Positions 28,153-38,297 of a stretch of 64,000 nt of DNA are shown here, piece by piece (position 1 is the stretch's first letter; every line of letters begins with the position of its first letter). This stretch comes from Dysgonomonas sp. PH5-45. GTDB taxonomy: Bacteria; Bacteroidota; Bacteroidia; Bacteroidales; Dysgonomonadaceae. Below the pieces are notes generated by a model that searched no databases, was not told where the DNA came from, and saw only the letters and a program-made list of their open reading frames with translations. Position numbers and translations under genes: made by a program. The DNA lies in NCBI RefSeq assembly GCF_029893235.1, contig NZ_JARXWE010000014.1, positions 1 to 64,000 of the forward strand. Reading direction: 5' to 3'.

Positions 28153-29400
28153 CTATTGCTCACCTATATAAATCTTGCTTTGGAAGTCCACATCCAACCG
28201 ATAATCTTTAAAAAGGCCAAATTTCTTATACTTAAACAATACTCCCGTCTCGGCAAATATGTAAGGCTCACCTTTATATACGACTTCCGCATATCGCCCA
28301 ATAATTGTTGCCAACTCTTTATTTTTAGAACTATAACCACTATAAGACAATCGTTTAGGAGCTTTATCTAATACAGGGTTACACAAAACTCCTTTTCCGC
28401 TTACATAGCCGTATTTACCATTCAGACAAGTGCGGTAAGTATCATTAGTATCGTTCCCAAAAGGCAGCTCTATGGTATCATATACCGCAGGAATTACCTC
28501 TTCGCCAAAACAGTTAATGAACCCTACCTTGTTATCCTTATACACTTGTGCCAAATCCGAAAAAAGCGAATCTTTGAAGGTTTGTCCAAAAGGTTTCATC
28601 TGGTCGTATTGTGGAGCAACTATCAGTTCGTTTTGGGCATTTAACAAACCCCATTTCCCATCCCTTCTTACTCGCCTAAGACCGTCGCATTCGGATTTCA
28701 ATATAAAATCATAGACCAAAGGGGTTACAATATTATTAGCCGTATCTATCAGTCCCCAACAATTATTACGAGCCACTTTGGCTATGCCATTCTTAAAAGG
28801 CTGCGCATAGTCATAAATGGGTTCTATTATGATACTGTCTTCGTCGTTGACATAGCCCCACTTATCGTTCACCTGCACAATCCGAAGTCCTTCAGCGGTT
28901 GTTTTGTCGTAACGGGCAAAAGAGTAAGCATATTCATCGTTTTTAAATCCTGCCGCACCAAGTGGAAATACCATCCCCTGATGTTCGTCCCAATGGTATA
29001 TCATTAGCTTGCTGTCCTTATCTTTTCCTATTCGTAATCTATCAATTTGACTCGTCATAATAATAGGAGGTAAATAAATCTTTGTATTCTGGAAATGATA
29101 CTCAAAAAAGTTCTCTTTTCTCTTTCCTTTCAGGGCTAATGTTTTGTATCCCATAGTATCTACATAAGATATTATCAAGGAATCGTTCGTAACAAAACGC
29201 AAATCCATTACATCTATCTCATTATTATGCCAATAAAGATTAAACATCCTGCTCAAACGCATATCTTCATTGATGTATTTGCCATCCAGCTCTGAGAACT
29301 TTTCTATTGCCATAAAATGTTCGGTAGAAAGTCGTTTTCCGTGGCACGAAAACAAGACGAGTATTATCAACAGAAAATAGAAATAATGGATTTTTTTCAT
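28153..29400 (-). CDS. WG-repeat lipoprotein
   Basis: A 415-residue protein with a lipoprotein signal (Cys about residue 19, in LFSCHGKR). WG-type repeats run from about residue 180 to the end: KWGYVN, CWGLID, KWGLLN, KVGFIN, KYGYVS and KFGLFK, each followed by a turn and a strand. Such repeats form beta structures of unknown function common in Bacteroidetes surface proteins. The N-terminal third has no recognised domain. It is divergent from engB; no promoter matching the consensus was found on its side of the 126-base gap. Confidence 0.8.
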   Translation of the reverse strand: MKKIHYFYFLLIILVLFSCHGKRLSTEHFMAIEKFSELDGKYINEDMRLSRMFNLYWHNNEIDVMDLRFVTNDSLIISYVDTMGYKTLALKGKRKENFFEYHFQNTKIYLPPIIMTSQIDRLRIGKDKDSKLMIYHWDEHQGMVFPLGAAGFKNDEYAYSFARYDKTTAEGLRIVQVNDKWGYVNDEDSIIIEPIYDYAQPFKNGIAKVARNNCWGLIDTANNIVTPLVYDFILKSECDGLRRVRRDGKWGLLNAQNELIVAPQYDQMKPFGQTFKDSLFSDLAQVYKDNKVGFINCFGEEVIPAVYDTIELPFGNDTNDTYRTCLNGKYGYVSGKGVLCNPVLDKAPKRLSYSGYSSKNKELATIIGRYAEVVYKGEPYIFAETGVLFKYKKFGLFKDYRLDVDFQSKIYIGEQ

Positions 29401-29409
29401 AGAATCTGC

Positions 29410-29417
29410 TACTTTTG
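29410..29417 (+). promoter_or_regulatory. Possible -7 box for engB
   Basis: TACTTTTG fits the -7 motif but lies 110 bases before the engB ATG and has no TTTG box upstream at the proper distance. Weak. Confidence 0.25.
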
Positions 29418-29526
29418 ATTATTCAAGTAAGAACATGTTTTCCCAGATGGAACAATATAAATAACTCTTTTTTAGCAAAAAAATTGTACCTTAGTTCTCC
29501 GAAAGCAACAAAAAGAGATAATAAAC

Positions 29527-30132
29527 ATGATTATACGAGACGCATCGTTTGTGATAAGCAATACCGATTACAGAAAATGCCCACAGGATGGGTTGCCCGA
29601 ATATGCCTTTATCGGACGTTCCAACGTTGGTAAGTCGTCTCTCATCAATATGCTTACCAACCGCAGGGGCTTGGCTATGACTTCGTCCAAACCGGGAAAG
29701 ACACAGCTCATAAACCACTTCATCATCAACAACGAATGGTATCTGGTAGACCTTCCGGGATATGGCTATGCGCAACGTGGAAAAAAGGGGCGCGACAGCA
29801 TTCAGCAAATCATAGAAACCTATATACTGAACCGTCAGCAGCTTACCAACTTGTTCCTTCTTCTGGATTGCCGCCACGAGCCTCAGAAAATAGACCTTGA
29901 GTTTATGGAATGGTTAGGCGAAGGCGGAATTCCTTTTGCCATTATATTCACCAAGACCGACAAATTGGGGCGCAACAAACTGAAAGAGAATATAGATAAC
30001 TACATCCTCAAACTGGAAGAAACATGGGAAGAACTGCCTCCTATCTTTCTGTCGTCGTCCGACAAGCAGGAAGGCCGCGACGAAATTCTCGGTTATATCG
30101 AACAGATAAACCAGTCGTTGAAACAGTCCTGA
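29527..30132 (+). CDS. engB: Ribosome biogenesis GTPase EngB (YihA/YsxC)
   Basis: An essential GTPase in 50S subunit assembly. It has 201 residues. The GTP-binding motifs are G1 [11 protein letters not shown]3 DLPGYG and G4 TKTDK; the switch region [12 protein letters not shown] is characteristic. It is a single plus-strand gene between minus-strand neighbours. Confidence 0.95.
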   Translation: MIIRDASFVISNTDYRKCPQDGLPEYAFIGRSNVGKSSLINMLTNRRGLAMTSSKPGKTQLINHFIINNEWYLVDLPGYGYAQRGKKGRDSIQQIIETYILNRQQLTNLFLLLDCRHEPQKIDLEFMEWLGEGGIPFAIIFTKTDKLGRNKLKENIDNYILKLEETWEELPPIFLSSSDKQEGRDEILGYIEQINQSLKQS

Positions 30133-30159
30133 CCAGCAGAGATCCCAACTGTTGTTTAT

Positions 30160-30450
30160 TCAGACAAAACCTTCAAAGCCTGCGAGGTACTTCGTAGGCT
30201 CAAATTCCAATATTTCGTAATCGGCAATCGCGTGCCGGAAGAAAGGATCTTCCTTCATCAATGCCTGTGCTTCGGCCAAAGTCTTTACACGAGCCACAAT
30301 AATGCCCCCTATCCTGTTGGGGCGAGGACCAGAGGTTAAAAGTATTTTTTCAGCGTAATTCCTATCCAGAAAATCCCTGTGAGCCTGCAAGTGGCGGTCT
30401 ACCTCTTCGAGCGGTTTTTTGTATGTAAGAACAAGAATAAACATTTTCAA
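30160..30450 (-). CDS. YCII-related domain protein
   Basis: A 96-residue dimeric alpha-beta barrel protein of the YciI family. The His in HLQAHRDFL and the DPF motif, seen in the family's putative active site, are present, as is the SGP loop. Function unknown; some relatives act in chloro-aromatic breakdown, but that is not implied here. It is downstream of, but separated by a terminator from, the ribosomal cluster; a -7 box was not clear. Confidence 0.82.
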   Translation of the reverse strand: MKMFILVLTYKKPLEEVDRHLQAHRDFLDRNYAEKILLTSGPRPNRIGGIIVARVKTLAEAQALMKEDPFFRHAIADYEILEFEPTKYLAGFEGFV

Positions 30451-30512
30451 TCGGTTTAAAAAATACAGTTACTAAAATTACATGTTTTCGGGGAGATTTT
30501 CTACAAAAACAA

Positions 30513-30547
30513 AAAAGGAATCGCGACACACAATCGCAATTCCTTTT
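30513..30547 (-). terminator. Terminator of the ribosomal superoperon
   Basis: A 14-base stem with one G-U pair (30513-30526 with 30534-30547) is followed on the minus strand by TTTTTTGTTTTTG. It lies 35 bases past rplQ and ends the long minus-strand run. Confidence 0.85.
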
Positions 30548-30581
30548 CCTTATAATAAGATTTCTTATTTCGGGTTTCTTA

Positions 30582-31094
30582 TTATTCTGCTGCGGGAGCC
30601 TCCGGAGCTTGTGCTTCAGGAGCTTCTTCTTTAACTTCAGCCTTTGGAGCAGCCTCTGCTTTAGGGGCGGCTTTCCGTGAACGGCGTGTTGTTTTAGCTT
30701 TAGCAGCAGCTTTTTCTTTCAACATGTTTTCGTTGTAGTCTACAAGTTCAATAAAACACATCGAAGCGTTATCACCAAGACGGTTTCCTGTTTTGATGAT
30801 ACGTGTATAACCTCCCGGACGGTCAGCTATTTTTTGCGAAACATTCTGGAACAATTCTGTTACCGCAGCTTTGCTTTGCAATTCTTGGAATACCAAACGA
30901 CGTGAGTGTGTAGTATCTTCCTTTGCTTTATTGATGATAGGCTCTACAACCTTACGCAAGGCTTTCGCTTTAGCGACAGTCGTGAATATGCGTTTGTTCG
31001 GACTCAAAATCAGAGACACGCTCATGTTAGACAACATGGCATTTCTGTGAGTGTTGGTGCGACCTAAGTGATTGAATTTTTTATTATGTCTCAT
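30582..31094 (-). CDS. rplQ: 50S ribosomal protein L17
   Basis: Lines the exit-tunnel side of the large subunit. It has 170 residues; the first 120 are conserved ([17 protein letters not shown]). The last 45 or so are an Ala/Lys/Pro/Glu-rich tail (repeats of PKAE and EAPEAQ) that E. coli L17 lacks, low complexity and probably disordered. Last gene of the alpha cluster, 8 bases after rpoA. Confidence 0.97.
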   Translation of the reverse strand: MRHNKKFNHLGRTNTHRNAMLSNMSVSLILSPNKRIFTTVAKAKALRKVVEPIINKAKEDTTHSRRLVFQELQSKAAVTELFQNVSQKIADRPGGYTRIIKTGNRLGDNASMCFIELVDYNENMLKEKAAAKAKTTRRSRKAAPKAEAAPKAEVKEEAPEAQAPEAPAAE

Positions 31095-31102
31095 CGCTTA
31101 TA

Positions 31103-32095
31103 TTACTCTTTATCTAATTTATATTTTGAAATATCCAAACCAAAAGACAGGTTCAGGCTATCCAAAAGTTCATCAAGCTCGGTAAGCGATTTCTTACCAA
31201 AGTTGCGGAACTTAAGCAAATCGTTCTTATTGAACTGTACAAGTTCTCCCAAAGTTTCTACTTCGGCCGACTTCAAGCAGTTTAGCGCACGAACCGAAAG
31301 GTTCATATCAACTAACTTGCTTTTAAGCAATTGGCGCATATGTAGTATTTCTTCGTCAAACTCGTCATTTCCGTCAGCTTCGTTTTGTTCAAGAAGGATT
31401 TTCTCGTCCGAGAACAACATGAAGTGATGAATAAGAATTTTAGCAGCCTCTTTCAATGCATCTTTTGGATGTATAGAACCATCGGTCGATATCTCCAATA
31501 CTAGTTTTTCGTAGTCCGTTTTTTGTTCCACACGATAGTTTTCTATCGTATATTTCACATTACGGATAGGAGTATATATCGAGTCGATAGCAATGACATT
31601 AACATCGTCGGTCTGTACCAGATTTTCGTCTGCCGGAACATAACCACGACCTTTGCTAATAGTCAATTCTATTTGGAAACTTGCACTCGAATCTAAACGA
31701 CAAATCACCAAATCGGGATTGAGAACTTCAAATCCTGATAAGTGTTTGTCAATATCTCCAGCCTTGAACACTTCGGAACCCGAAACAGTAATGCTTACTT
31801 TTTCGTTTTCAATTTCTTCTACAATTTGTTTAAACCTAACTTTTTTCAGGTTAAGGATTATGTTTGTAACATCCTCAATAACACCCGGAATAGTAGCAAA
31901 TTCGTGCTCAACTCCGTCTATTTTGATTGATGTGATAGCAAAGCCTTCGAGTGAAGAAAGTAGAATGCGGCGCAGGGCATTACCGATGGTAACACCGTAA
32001 CCGGGCTCCAACGGACGAAATTCAAACTTTCCGAAGAAGTTGTCCGCTTCTAACATTAATACTTTATCGGGTTTTTGAAATGCTAATATAGCCAT
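31103..32095 (-). CDS. rpoA: RNA polymerase alpha subunit
   Basis: Forms the assembly platform of RNA polymerase and contacts activators through its C-terminal domain. It has 330 residues: N-terminal dimer domain ([13 protein letters not shown]) about 1-230, linker, and C-terminal helix-hairpin-helix domain ([20 protein letters not shown]) about 258-320. It begins 4 bases after rpsD and is followed by rplQ, the usual order. Confidence 0.98.
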   Translation of the reverse strand: MAILAFQKPDKVLMLEADNFFGKFEFRPLEPGYGVTIGNALRRILLSSLEGFAITSIKIDGVEHEFATIPGVIEDVTNIILNLKKVRFKQIVEEIENEKVSITVSGSEVFKAGDIDKHLSGFEVLNPDLVICRLDSSASFQIELTISKGRGYVPADENLVQTDDVNVIAIDSIYTPIRNVKYTIENYRVEQKTDYEKLVLEISTDGSIHPKDALKEAAKILIHHFMLFSDEKILLEQNEADGNDEFDEEILHMRQLLKSKLVDMNLSVRALNCLKSAEVETLGELVQFNKNDLLKFRNFGKKSLTELDELLDSLNLSFGLDISKYKLDKE

Positions 32096-32099
32096 GAAA

Positions 32100-32708
32100 T
32101 TAATTTTTAGAATACAATTCTACGATCAACTGTTCTTTTATGTTCTCTGGGATATCGGCTCTTTCCGGTATATGTAGGAATTTGCCTTGTTTTGAACTGT
32201 TATCCCATTCCATCCAAGGATATTTACTGTGATTGAAACCCGATAGTGAATTATCAATCACCTCCAAAGATTTAGACTTCTCGCGAACAGAAACCAATTG
32301 ACCCGGTTTTACTGAATAAGAAGGAATGTTTACAATCTTTCCATCAACAGTAATATGTTTGTGAGAAACCAACTGGCGGGCTGCAGCTCTTGTTGGAGCA
32401 ATACCTAAACGAAAAACGATGTTATCGAGGCGGCATTCCAACAATTGCAACAGTATCTCACCGGTAATACCGCGAGTACGTGCCGCTTTGTCAAACAGAT
32501 TACGGAATTGTTTCTCTAACACACCATAAGTGTATTTAGCTTTTTGTTTTTCACGAAGCTGAATTCCGTACTCCGATGTTTTCTTTCTTCTGTTATTTCC
32601 GTGTTGTCCGGGAGGATAGTTCTTTTTAGAAAGAACTTTGTCCGGTCCGAAAATAGGTTCACCAAATTTACGGGCGATTTTTGATTTTGGTCCAGTATAT
32701 CTTGCCAT
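32100..32708 (-). CDS. rpsD: 30S ribosomal protein S4
   Basis: A primary 16S binder, 202 residues, with [17 protein letters not shown] at the start and the S4 RNA-binding domain ([13 protein letters not shown]). The frame is open upstream to 32795, but 29 residues of extension lack family resemblance and the standard start is 32708. A 125-base spacer separates it from rpsK, the second longest in the cluster; see the leader entry. Confidence 0.97.
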   Translation of the reverse strand: MARYTGPKSKIARKFGEPIFGPDKVLSKKNYPPGQHGNNRRKKTSEYGIQLREKQKAKYTYGVLEKQFRNLFDKAARTRGITGEILLQLLECRLDNIVFRLGIAPTRAAARQLVSHKHITVDGKIVNIPSYSVKPGQLVSVREKSKSLEVIDNSLSGFNHSKYPWMEWDNSSKQGKFLHIPERADIPENIKEQLIVELYSKN

Positions 32709-32833
32709 TTTTCTTTTACGAATTAATAAAAAACATCTAAAACGAAGCCCGAATTGTGCAGCCGCGATTACAGAGAGGGTTTCTTGTGCAATCAATCACA
32801 ACTCAAGTTTCTACAATAGATAAAACCTGATAA
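32709..32833 (-). promoter_or_regulatory. Candidate rpsD leader with competing hairpins
   Basis: In this 125-base spacer the minus-strand sequence has TTGTG (around 32800) that can pair with CACAA only 8 bases on (loop ATTGATTG) or, with two more pairs, with a second CACAATT near 32755. Competing stems upstream of S4, a known autoregulator in other bacteria, suggest feedback control. It is inference only. Confidence 0.3.
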
Positions 32834-33223
32834 TTAAACTCTTCTTTGTTTTGGGGGGCGGCATCCATTGTGTGGAAGCGGAGTAACGTCTACGATTTCG
32901 GTTACTTCAATGCCTGCTCCGTGTACTGTTCTGATTGCCGACTCACGTCCGTTGCCTGGCCCTTTAACGTATGCTTTAACTTTTCTCAAGCCAAGGTCAT
33001 AAGCTATTTTAGCACAATCTTGTGCCGCCATTTGGGCTGCATATGGAGTGTTTTTCTTAGAACTTCTGAATCCCATCTTACCGGCCGACGACCAGCTGAT
33101 TACTTGTCCTTCACTGTTTGTAAGAGAAATAATAATATTGTTAAACGAAGAATGAACATGAAGCTGTCCGTTTGCATCGACCTTAACGTTTCTCTTTTTC
33201 GCTGCGACTGTTTTCTTTGCCAT
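32834..33223 (-). CDS. rpsK: 30S ribosomal protein S11
   Basis: Part of the 30S platform near the mRNA exit. It has 129 residues, with [20 protein letters not shown] and a C-terminal [11 protein letters not shown]. It lies 9 bases after rpsM. No departures from the family. Confidence 0.98.
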   Translation of the reverse strand: MAKKTVAAKKRNVKVDANGQLHVHSSFNNIIISLTNSEGQVISWSSAGKMGFRSSKKNTPYAAQMAAQDCAKIAYDLGLRKVKAYVKGPGNGRESAIRTVHGAGIEVTEIVDVTPLPHNGCRPPKQRRV

Positions 33224-33232
33224 ATTAAACTA

Positions 33233-33613
33233 TTATTTTGTAGCTTTTTTCTTATTTGCAACAGTTTTCTTTCTTCCCTTACGTGTACGGGCGTTATTTT
33301 TGGTGCTTTGACCTCTTAGGGGCAAACCGATACGGTGGCGTATACCACGGTAGCATCCGATATCCATCAGACGTTTGATGTTCAACTGAACTTCAGAACG
33401 AAGGTCTCCCTCCACTTTGTATTTTGTTCCAATTAGTTCACGAACAGCTCCGGCTTGTTCGTCGTTCCAGTCTTTCACTTTGATATCACGGTCGATACCA
33501 GCTTCTTCCAATATTTTATTGGCAGTGCTTCTTCCTATACCATAGATATAAGTCAAGGCTATTTCGCCTCTCTTATTACTTGGTAAATCCACACCAACTA
33601 TTCTTATTGCCAT
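33233..33613 (-). CDS. rpsM: 30S ribosomal protein S13
   Basis: Located in the 30S head, contacting P-site tRNA and the large subunit. It has 126 residues, with the helix-two-turn-helix ([18 protein letters not shown]) and [14 protein letters not shown]. Its basic C-terminal tail ([16 protein letters not shown]) reaches the decoding area. It follows rpmJ by 34 bases. Confidence 0.98.
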   Translation of the reverse strand: MAIRIVGVDLPSNKRGEIALTYIYGIGRSTANKILEEAGIDRDIKVKDWNDEQAGAVRELIGTKYKVEGDLRSEVQLNIKRLMDIGCYRGIRHRIGLPLRGQSTKNNARTRKGRKKTVANKKKATK

Positions 33614-33647
33614 ATAGTTATTTTATAATTTGTGCAAAATTAATAAA

Positions 33648-33764
33648 TTATCCTTGACGTTGTTTGTACTTAGGATTTTTTTTGTTGATAATGTATAAAC
33701 GACCTTTTCTTCTGACAATCTTGCAGTCGGCCGTACGTTTCTTTAATGATGCTCTTACTTTCAT
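33648..33764 (-). CDS. rpmJ: 50S ribosomal protein L36, zinc-free type
   Basis: A 38-residue large-subunit protein beginning [15 protein letters not shown]. Of the usual four zinc ligands only Cys14 remains; the other Cys positions and the His are replaced (Thr11, Asn27, Tyr33), so this is the C-minus form. The frame is open upstream to 33833 but only the ATG at 33764 gives the conserved start. It lies 13 bases after infA. Confidence 0.95.
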   Translation of the reverse strand: MKVRASLKKRTADCKIVRRKGRLYIINKKNPKYKQRQG

Positions 33765-33777
33765 ATCTTTTTTTGTT

Positions 33778-33996
33778 TTATTTATATCTGAAAGAGATTC
33801 GTCCTTTCGACAAATCATAAGGCGACATTTCAACTCTTACCTTATCGCCGGGAAGGATTTTGATGTAATGCATACGCATCTTCCCCGAGATATGGGCGGT
33901 TATTTCATGTCCGTTTTCCAACTCTACACGAAACATTGCGTTAGACAATGCCTCGATTATTACTCCGTCTTGTTCTATTGCTGCTTGTTTAGCCAT
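33778..33996 (-). CDS. infA: Translation initiation factor IF-1
   Basis: An OB-fold factor that blocks the A site during initiation. It has 72 residues, with [26 protein letters not shown] in two parts and [18 protein letters not shown]. It lies between map (10 bases upstream) and rpmJ, as in many Bacteroidetes and Firmicutes. Confidence 0.97.
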   Translation of the reverse strand: MAKQAAIEQDGVIIEALSNAMFRVELENGHEITAHISGKMRMHYIKILPGDKVRVEMSPYDLSKGRISFRYK

Positions 33997-34006
33997 AAAT
34001 AATATT

Positions 34007-34807
34007 TCAGATTGCGTTTTCTCCTAAAACTGCTTCTATGAATTCGAATGTAGACAGGATATCTGCCTCGCCGCCTGTAATAGCCACCGTATGTTCAAAG
34101 TGAGCAGCGGGTTTGCGGTCTTTTGTGCGGACAGTCCACCCGTCGCGTTCAAAAACCACGTTTTTGCTACCCATATTAATCATCGGCTCGATAGCTATGC
34201 ACATACCTTTCTTCAGCAAAGGACCGGTGCCTTTTTTGCCGTAGTTGGGAACCTGTGGGTCTTCGTGCATCCGGCGACCAATTCCATGACCAACCAACTC
34301 GCGCACTACCGAGTAACCCTTCGCTTCGCAATACGACTGTACGGCGTTTCCTATATCCCCTATCCTGTTTCCTTCCACAGCTTGTTCTATCCCTTTGTAC
34401 AATCCTTCTTTTGTAGCCCGAAGCAATGCTTTCACATCTTCGGCAACTTCGCCCACGCAAAACGTATAGGCCGAATCGCCACAAAAACCGTTTAACTCCG
34501 TTCCACAGTCGACCGAGATAATATCTCCATCGCGCAGTTCATAGTCGGATGGTATGCCATGCACAACCTCTTCGTTTACCGAGGCACAGATAGAACCGGG
34601 GAAGTCGATAGCTCCGGGAGCTCCTTTGTATCCTAAGAACAAAGGAATGGCCCCGTGACTACGTATAAAATCGGTTGCAACCTTGTTCAGATGGGCTGTT
34701 GTTACGCCCGGTTTGATGATTTTAGCCATCTCGCCCAGCGTCATTCCAACCAAACGGTTGCTTTTCCGCATTAATTCAATTTCTTCCGCTGTTTTCAGGA
34801 ATATCAT
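34007..34807 (-). CDS. map: Type I methionine aminopeptidase
   Basis: Removes the initiator Met from nascent proteins. It has 266 residues. The dimetal ligands are in order Asp in [17 protein letters not shown] (two), His in [14 protein letters not shown], and Glu in IEPM and near the C-terminus (FEHT...). It lies 12 bases after secY; adk, which sits between them in many bacteria, is absent. Confidence 0.97.
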   Translation of the reverse strand: MIFLKTAEEIELMRKSNRLVGMTLGEMAKIIKPGVTTAHLNKVATDFIRSHGAIPLFLGYKGAPGAIDFPGSICASVNEEVVHGIPSDYELRDGDIISVDCGTELNGFCGDSAYTFCVGEVAEDVKALLRATKEGLYKGIEQAVEGNRIGDIGNAVQSYCEAKGYSVVRELVGHGIGRRMHEDPQVPNYGKKGTGPLLKKGMCIAIEPMINMGSKNVVFERDGWTVRTKDRKPAAHFEHTVAITGGEADILSTFEFIEAVLGENAI

Positions 34808-34819
34808 CTGTAATCTAAA

Positions 34820-36148
34820 TTAATAGGCTGCAATTGAACCTGAACGACCTTTTATTCTTGCCCCTGATTTCAACAAACCGTCGTAGCGCCTCATCAACAG
34901 ATGACTCTCCACTTGTTGCAGTGTATCAAGTACAACCCCAACCAAGATAAGAAGAGATGTTCCGCCAAAGAACTGAGCAAACTCACGGCTGATTCCAAAC
35001 AAGCTTGCAAATGCAGGCATGATAGCTACAAGTGCCAAGAATAGAGAACCGGGCAGAGTGATACGCGACATTACTTCATCAATATAATCAGCTGTCCGCT
35101 TTCCGGGTTTGATACCGGGAATAAATCCGTTATTTCTTTTCAACTCTTCGGCCATCTGTACTGGATTGACCGTTACGGCTGTATAGAAATAAGTAAAGAT
35201 TATGATTAAAGCTGAAAAAATCAGACAGTATAACCAACTTGTATTGTCGTTCAATTGAGTAGACAACCAACCGGCATTTTCGCTGGTCGAAAAGCCTGTT
35301 ATTGCAATAGGTATAAACATGATTGCCTGAGCAAAGATGATAGGCATTACGTTAGCAGCATTTACCTTTAGAGGAATGTACTGGCGCGCGCCACCATATT
35401 GTTTGTTACCTACAATTCGTTTTGCATATTGCACAGGTATTTTGCGTGTTCCCTGAACCAATAGTATTGCACCGGCAATAACAAAAAGTAGGAATACGAT
35501 TTCTACCAAGAACATAACCAAACCACCGGCTTGATCGTTCAATCGTGATGCAAACTCACCAATCAAAGCATGAGGCAAACGGGCGATGATACCCACAAGG
35601 ATGATAAACGAAATACCGTTACCGATACCTTTGTCGGTGATACGCTCTCCCAACCACAATACAAACATACTACCACCGGCAAGGATTATTGTTGAAGGCA
35701 ACAAGAAATCCCAGAAACCACCCGGAGTTGCACCCTGAAGCGCACCCAACAGGTAGGCAGGACCTTGGAACAACAATATCGCAATTGTCAGGTAGCGGGT
35801 ATATTGATTCATTTTTGTACGGCCACTTTCACCTTCACGTTGCAATTTTTGGAAATAGGGTAATGCAATTCCCAATAACTGGATTACAATCGACGCTGAG
35901 ATGTAGGGCATTATACCTAACGCAAAGATAGATGCATTGGCAAATGCTCCTCCCGAAAACATATCTAACAGCCCTAACAAGCCGCCTGATGTATGCGCGC
36001 GAAGTGCGTCCAATTGTGCCGGATCAACCCCGGGCAATACAACAAACGAGCCGAAGCGATAGATAACTACGAAAAAGAAAGTAGTGAGGATTCTTTTTCT
36101 CAAATCCTCAATCTTCCATATGTTCTCTAGTGTCTTTACTAATCCCAT
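34820..36148 (-). CDS. secY: Protein translocase subunit SecY
   Basis: The channel of the Sec translocon. It has 442 residues and ten membrane segments. The plug region and NPVQMAEELKRNNGFIPG, a conserved SecY cytoplasmic segment, are present. It starts one base after rplO. It shares the ribosomal operon, so export capacity scales with ribosome production. Confidence 0.98.
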   Translation of the reverse strand: MGLVKTLENIWKIEDLRKRILTTFFFVVIYRFGSFVVLPGVDPAQLDALRAHTSGGLLGLLDMFSGGAFANASIFALGIMPYISASIVIQLLGIALPYFQKLQREGESGRTKMNQYTRYLTIAILLFQGPAYLLGALQGATPGGFWDFLLPSTIILAGGSMFVLWLGERITDKGIGNGISFIILVGIIARLPHALIGEFASRLNDQAGGLVMFLVEIVFLLFVIAGAILLVQGTRKIPVQYAKRIVGNKQYGGARQYIPLKVNAANVMPIIFAQAIMFIPIAITGFSTSENAGWLSTQLNDNTSWLYCLIFSALIIIFTYFYTAVTVNPVQMAEELKRNNGFIPGIKPGKRTADYIDEVMSRITLPGSLFLALVAIMPAFASLFGISREFAQFFGGTSLLILVGVVLDTLQQVESHLLMRRYDGLLKSGARIKGRSGSIAAY

Positions 36149-36149
36149 G

Positions 36150-36599
36150 TTATTTCAGTTTTGTTACAGTTCCGCCAACTTTTGTAATAGCTTCTTCTGC
36201 TGATTTTGAGAATGCATGGGCTTCAACTTCCAGTTTGGCAGTCAATGCTCCATTACCTAATATTTTAACAAGGTGCTTAGATGCGATAAAGCCAGCCTCG
36301 ATCAATGTGTTCACATCTATTTTAGTTAAGCCTTTTGCATCTGCCAAGCCTTGTAGCAAGTCGAGGTTGATTGGTTTGTACTCAACACGGTTGATGTTTT
36401 TGAAACCAAATTTAGGCAAGCGGCGTTGAATTGGCATCTGACCACCTTCAAACCCGATCTTGCGCGAGTAACCCGATCTTGACTTAGCTCCTTTATGACC
36501 TCTTGTTGAAGTGCCACCCAAACCCGAACCAGTACCACGACCGATTCTTTTTCTTGTTTTAGTAGCGCCTGCAGCAGGTTTTAAATTCGATAAATTCAT
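36150..36599 (-). CDS. rplO: 50S ribosomal protein L15
   Basis: A late-assembling large-subunit protein. It has 149 residues, with RGTGSGLGGTSTRGHKGAKSR and the glycine-rich N-terminal region that threads 23S rRNA. One base separates it from secY; rpmD lies 32 bases upstream. Confidence 0.97.
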   Translation of the reverse strand: MNLSNLKPAAGATKTRKRIGRGTGSGLGGTSTRGHKGAKSRSGYSRKIGFEGGQMPIQRRLPKFGFKNINRVEYKPINLDLLQGLADAKGLTKIDVNTLIEAGFIASKHLVKILGNGALTAKLEVEAHAFSKSAEEAITKVGGTVTKLK

Positions 36600-36631
36600 A
36601 TTCTGTTATATTTTTATCTTACTTACTCTAA

Positions 36632-36808
36632 TTATTTTTCTACAGAAACCAAGTGTTTCACTTTTTCGATCATACCAAGTATCGAAGGAGTATCTTCATG
36701 CTCAACAACGCGATGCAATTTTCTCAAACCAAGGGCATCCAAAACATTTTTTTGCGATTGTGGACAATTGATTCTACTTCTAACTTGTTTAACTTTAATT
36801 TTTGCCAT
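36632..36808 (-). CDS. rpmD: 50S ribosomal protein L30
   Basis: A 58-residue large-subunit protein found by translating the gap between rplO and rpsE on the minus strand. The start codon is at 36806-36808, the stop at 36632-36634. The product begins MAKIKVKQVRSRINCPQ and contains LDALGLRKLHRVV and LGMIEKVKHLV, the conserved ferredoxin-like fold. It is too short for many gene callers. Twenty bases separate it from rpsE. Confidence 0.97.
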   Translation of the reverse strand: MAKIKVKQVRSRINCPQSQKNVLDALGLRKLHRVVEHEDTPSILGMIEKVKHLVSVEK

Positions 36809-36828
36809 TTCTTTTTCTGTTTTGCAAA

Positions 36829-37347
36829 TTAACCTTTAAACACTTTTTCCATAGACACTCCTCTGTTTTGAGCAACAGTGTATGCGTCTCTCAACTCACC
36901 CAAAGCCTCGATTGTAGCCTTCACTAAGTTGTGAGGGTTTGACGATCCTTTCGATTTTGCAAGCACGTCTGTTACACCAACGCTCTCAAGCACGGCACGC
37001 ATCGCACCCCCTGCCTTAACCCCTGTACCGGGAGCAGCCGGGCGGATCATTACTTCCGAACCACCAAAGCGAGAAACTTGCTCGTGAGGAATCGTTCCTT
37101 TAAGCACTGGCACTTTGATTAGGTTTTTCTTAGCGGCTTCAACACCTTTTGCGATAGCTGTTGTTACCTCACCGGCTTTTCCTAATCCCCAACCAACGAT
37201 ACCGTCTTCGTTACCTACAACTACAATAGCTGCAAAGCTGAATGTGCGACCACCTTTTGTTACTTTCGTAACACGGTTGATAGCCACCAAACGGTCTTTC
37301 AACTCAATATCGTTAGTCGTCTTAACTTTATTATTAATTCCTGCCAT
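36829..37347 (-). CDS. rpsE: 30S ribosomal protein S5
   Basis: Contributes to decoding accuracy. It has 172 residues: an N-terminal double-stranded-RNA-binding-like domain ([11 protein letters not shown]) and a C-terminal S5 domain ([24 protein letters not shown] is its signature in two parts). It lies 6 bases after rplR. Confidence 0.97.
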   Translation of the reverse strand: MAGINNKVKTTNDIELKDRLVAINRVTKVTKGGRTFSFAAIVVVGNEDGIVGWGLGKAGEVTTAIAKGVEAAKKNLIKVPVLKGTIPHEQVSRFGGSEVMIRPAAPGTGVKAGGAMRAVLESVGVTDVLAKSKGSSNPHNLVKATIEALGELRDAYTVAQNRGVSMEKVFKG

Positions 37348-37353
37348 CTCTCA

Positions 37354-37701
37354 TTAAAATTTAAGTCCACCATTACGAGCAGCTTCAGCCAACTCTTTCA
37401 CTCTGCCGTGGTATAAGAAACCGTTACGGTCAAACACAACGGCTGTTACACCTGCTTCCTGAGCACTTTTTGCAATAAGTTCGCCTACCTTAGCAGCCAA
37501 TTCTTTCTTAGGAGCCTTGTCGGCTATTTTAAGAGAAGATGCCGATGCCAAAGTTTTTCCAGCCACATCGTCAATTACCTGTGCATAGATTTGCTTGTTG
37601 CTTCTAAACACTGTCAAACGTGGACGCTCTGCAGTTCCTGAAATCTTACTGCGTACGTCTAATTTTATTTTACGTCTTCTTTCTACTTTATTCGTTGCCA
37701 T
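37354..37701 (-). CDS. rplR: 50S ribosomal protein L18
   Basis: Binds 5S rRNA with L5. It has 115 residues, with [20 protein letters not shown] and a C-terminal [19 protein letters not shown]. It lies 20 bases after rplF and 6 bases before rpsE. Confidence 0.98.
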   Translation of the reverse strand: MATNKVERRRKIKLDVRSKISGTAERPRLTVFRSNKQIYAQVIDDVAGKTLASASSLKIADKAPKKELAAKVGELIAKSAQEAGVTAVVFDRNGFLYHGRVKELAEAARNGGLKF

Positions 37702-37721
37702 GTTTTCTTCAGTTTTTCAAA

Positions 37722-38276
37722 TTACTTACCTGCTGATTTACCTGACTTACGACGTATAACCTCGCCCACAAAACGTATACCTTTTCCTTTGTAAGGCTCA
37801 GGTTTACGGAACGAACGAATCTTAGAACATACTTGCCCGATCAGCTGTTTATCGCACGATTCAAGGATAATAAGAGGGTTCTTATTTCTTTCCGATTTGG
37901 TATCCAATACAATTTCTTTAGGCAATTGCATAAAGATACTGTGGGTATAACCCAACGAAAGCTCCAGAATCTGACCCTGATGAGAGGCACGGTAACCCAC
38001 ACCCACAAGCTCAAGTTCTTTGCGATATCCTTCAGAAACACCAACAACCATATTATTGATCAACGATCTGTATAGGCCGTGTAATGCACGATGATTTTTT
38101 TCGTCTGTAGGACGGCTCACAGTTAGTTCGCCTCCGTCAACAGAAACTTTAATATCAGGATTCACTGCTTGTATCAGTTCTCCTTTTTTACCTTTCACAG
38201 TAACCACGTTATCGTCCGATACCGTGATTGTCACCCCCGCAGGGATACTTATTGGTAATTTTCCTATTCTTGACAT
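37722..38276 (-). CDS. rplF: 50S ribosomal protein L6
   Basis: Lies near the sarcin-ricin loop and factor site. It has 184 residues in two similar domains; the C-terminal signature PEPYKGKGIRFVGE is complete, and ends RKSGKSAGK. It lies 21 bases after rpsH. Confidence 0.98.
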   Translation of the reverse strand: MSRIGKLPISIPAGVTITVSDDNVVTVKGKKGELIQAVNPDIKVSVDGGELTVSRPTDEKNHRALHGLYRSLINNMVVGVSEGYRKELELVGVGYRASHQGQILELSLGYTHSIFMQLPKEIVLDTKSERNKNPLIILESCDKQLIGQVCSKIRSFRKPEPYKGKGIRFVGEVIRRKSGKSAGK

Positions 38277-38297
38277 AAATACTATCCTCCTTCTAAA

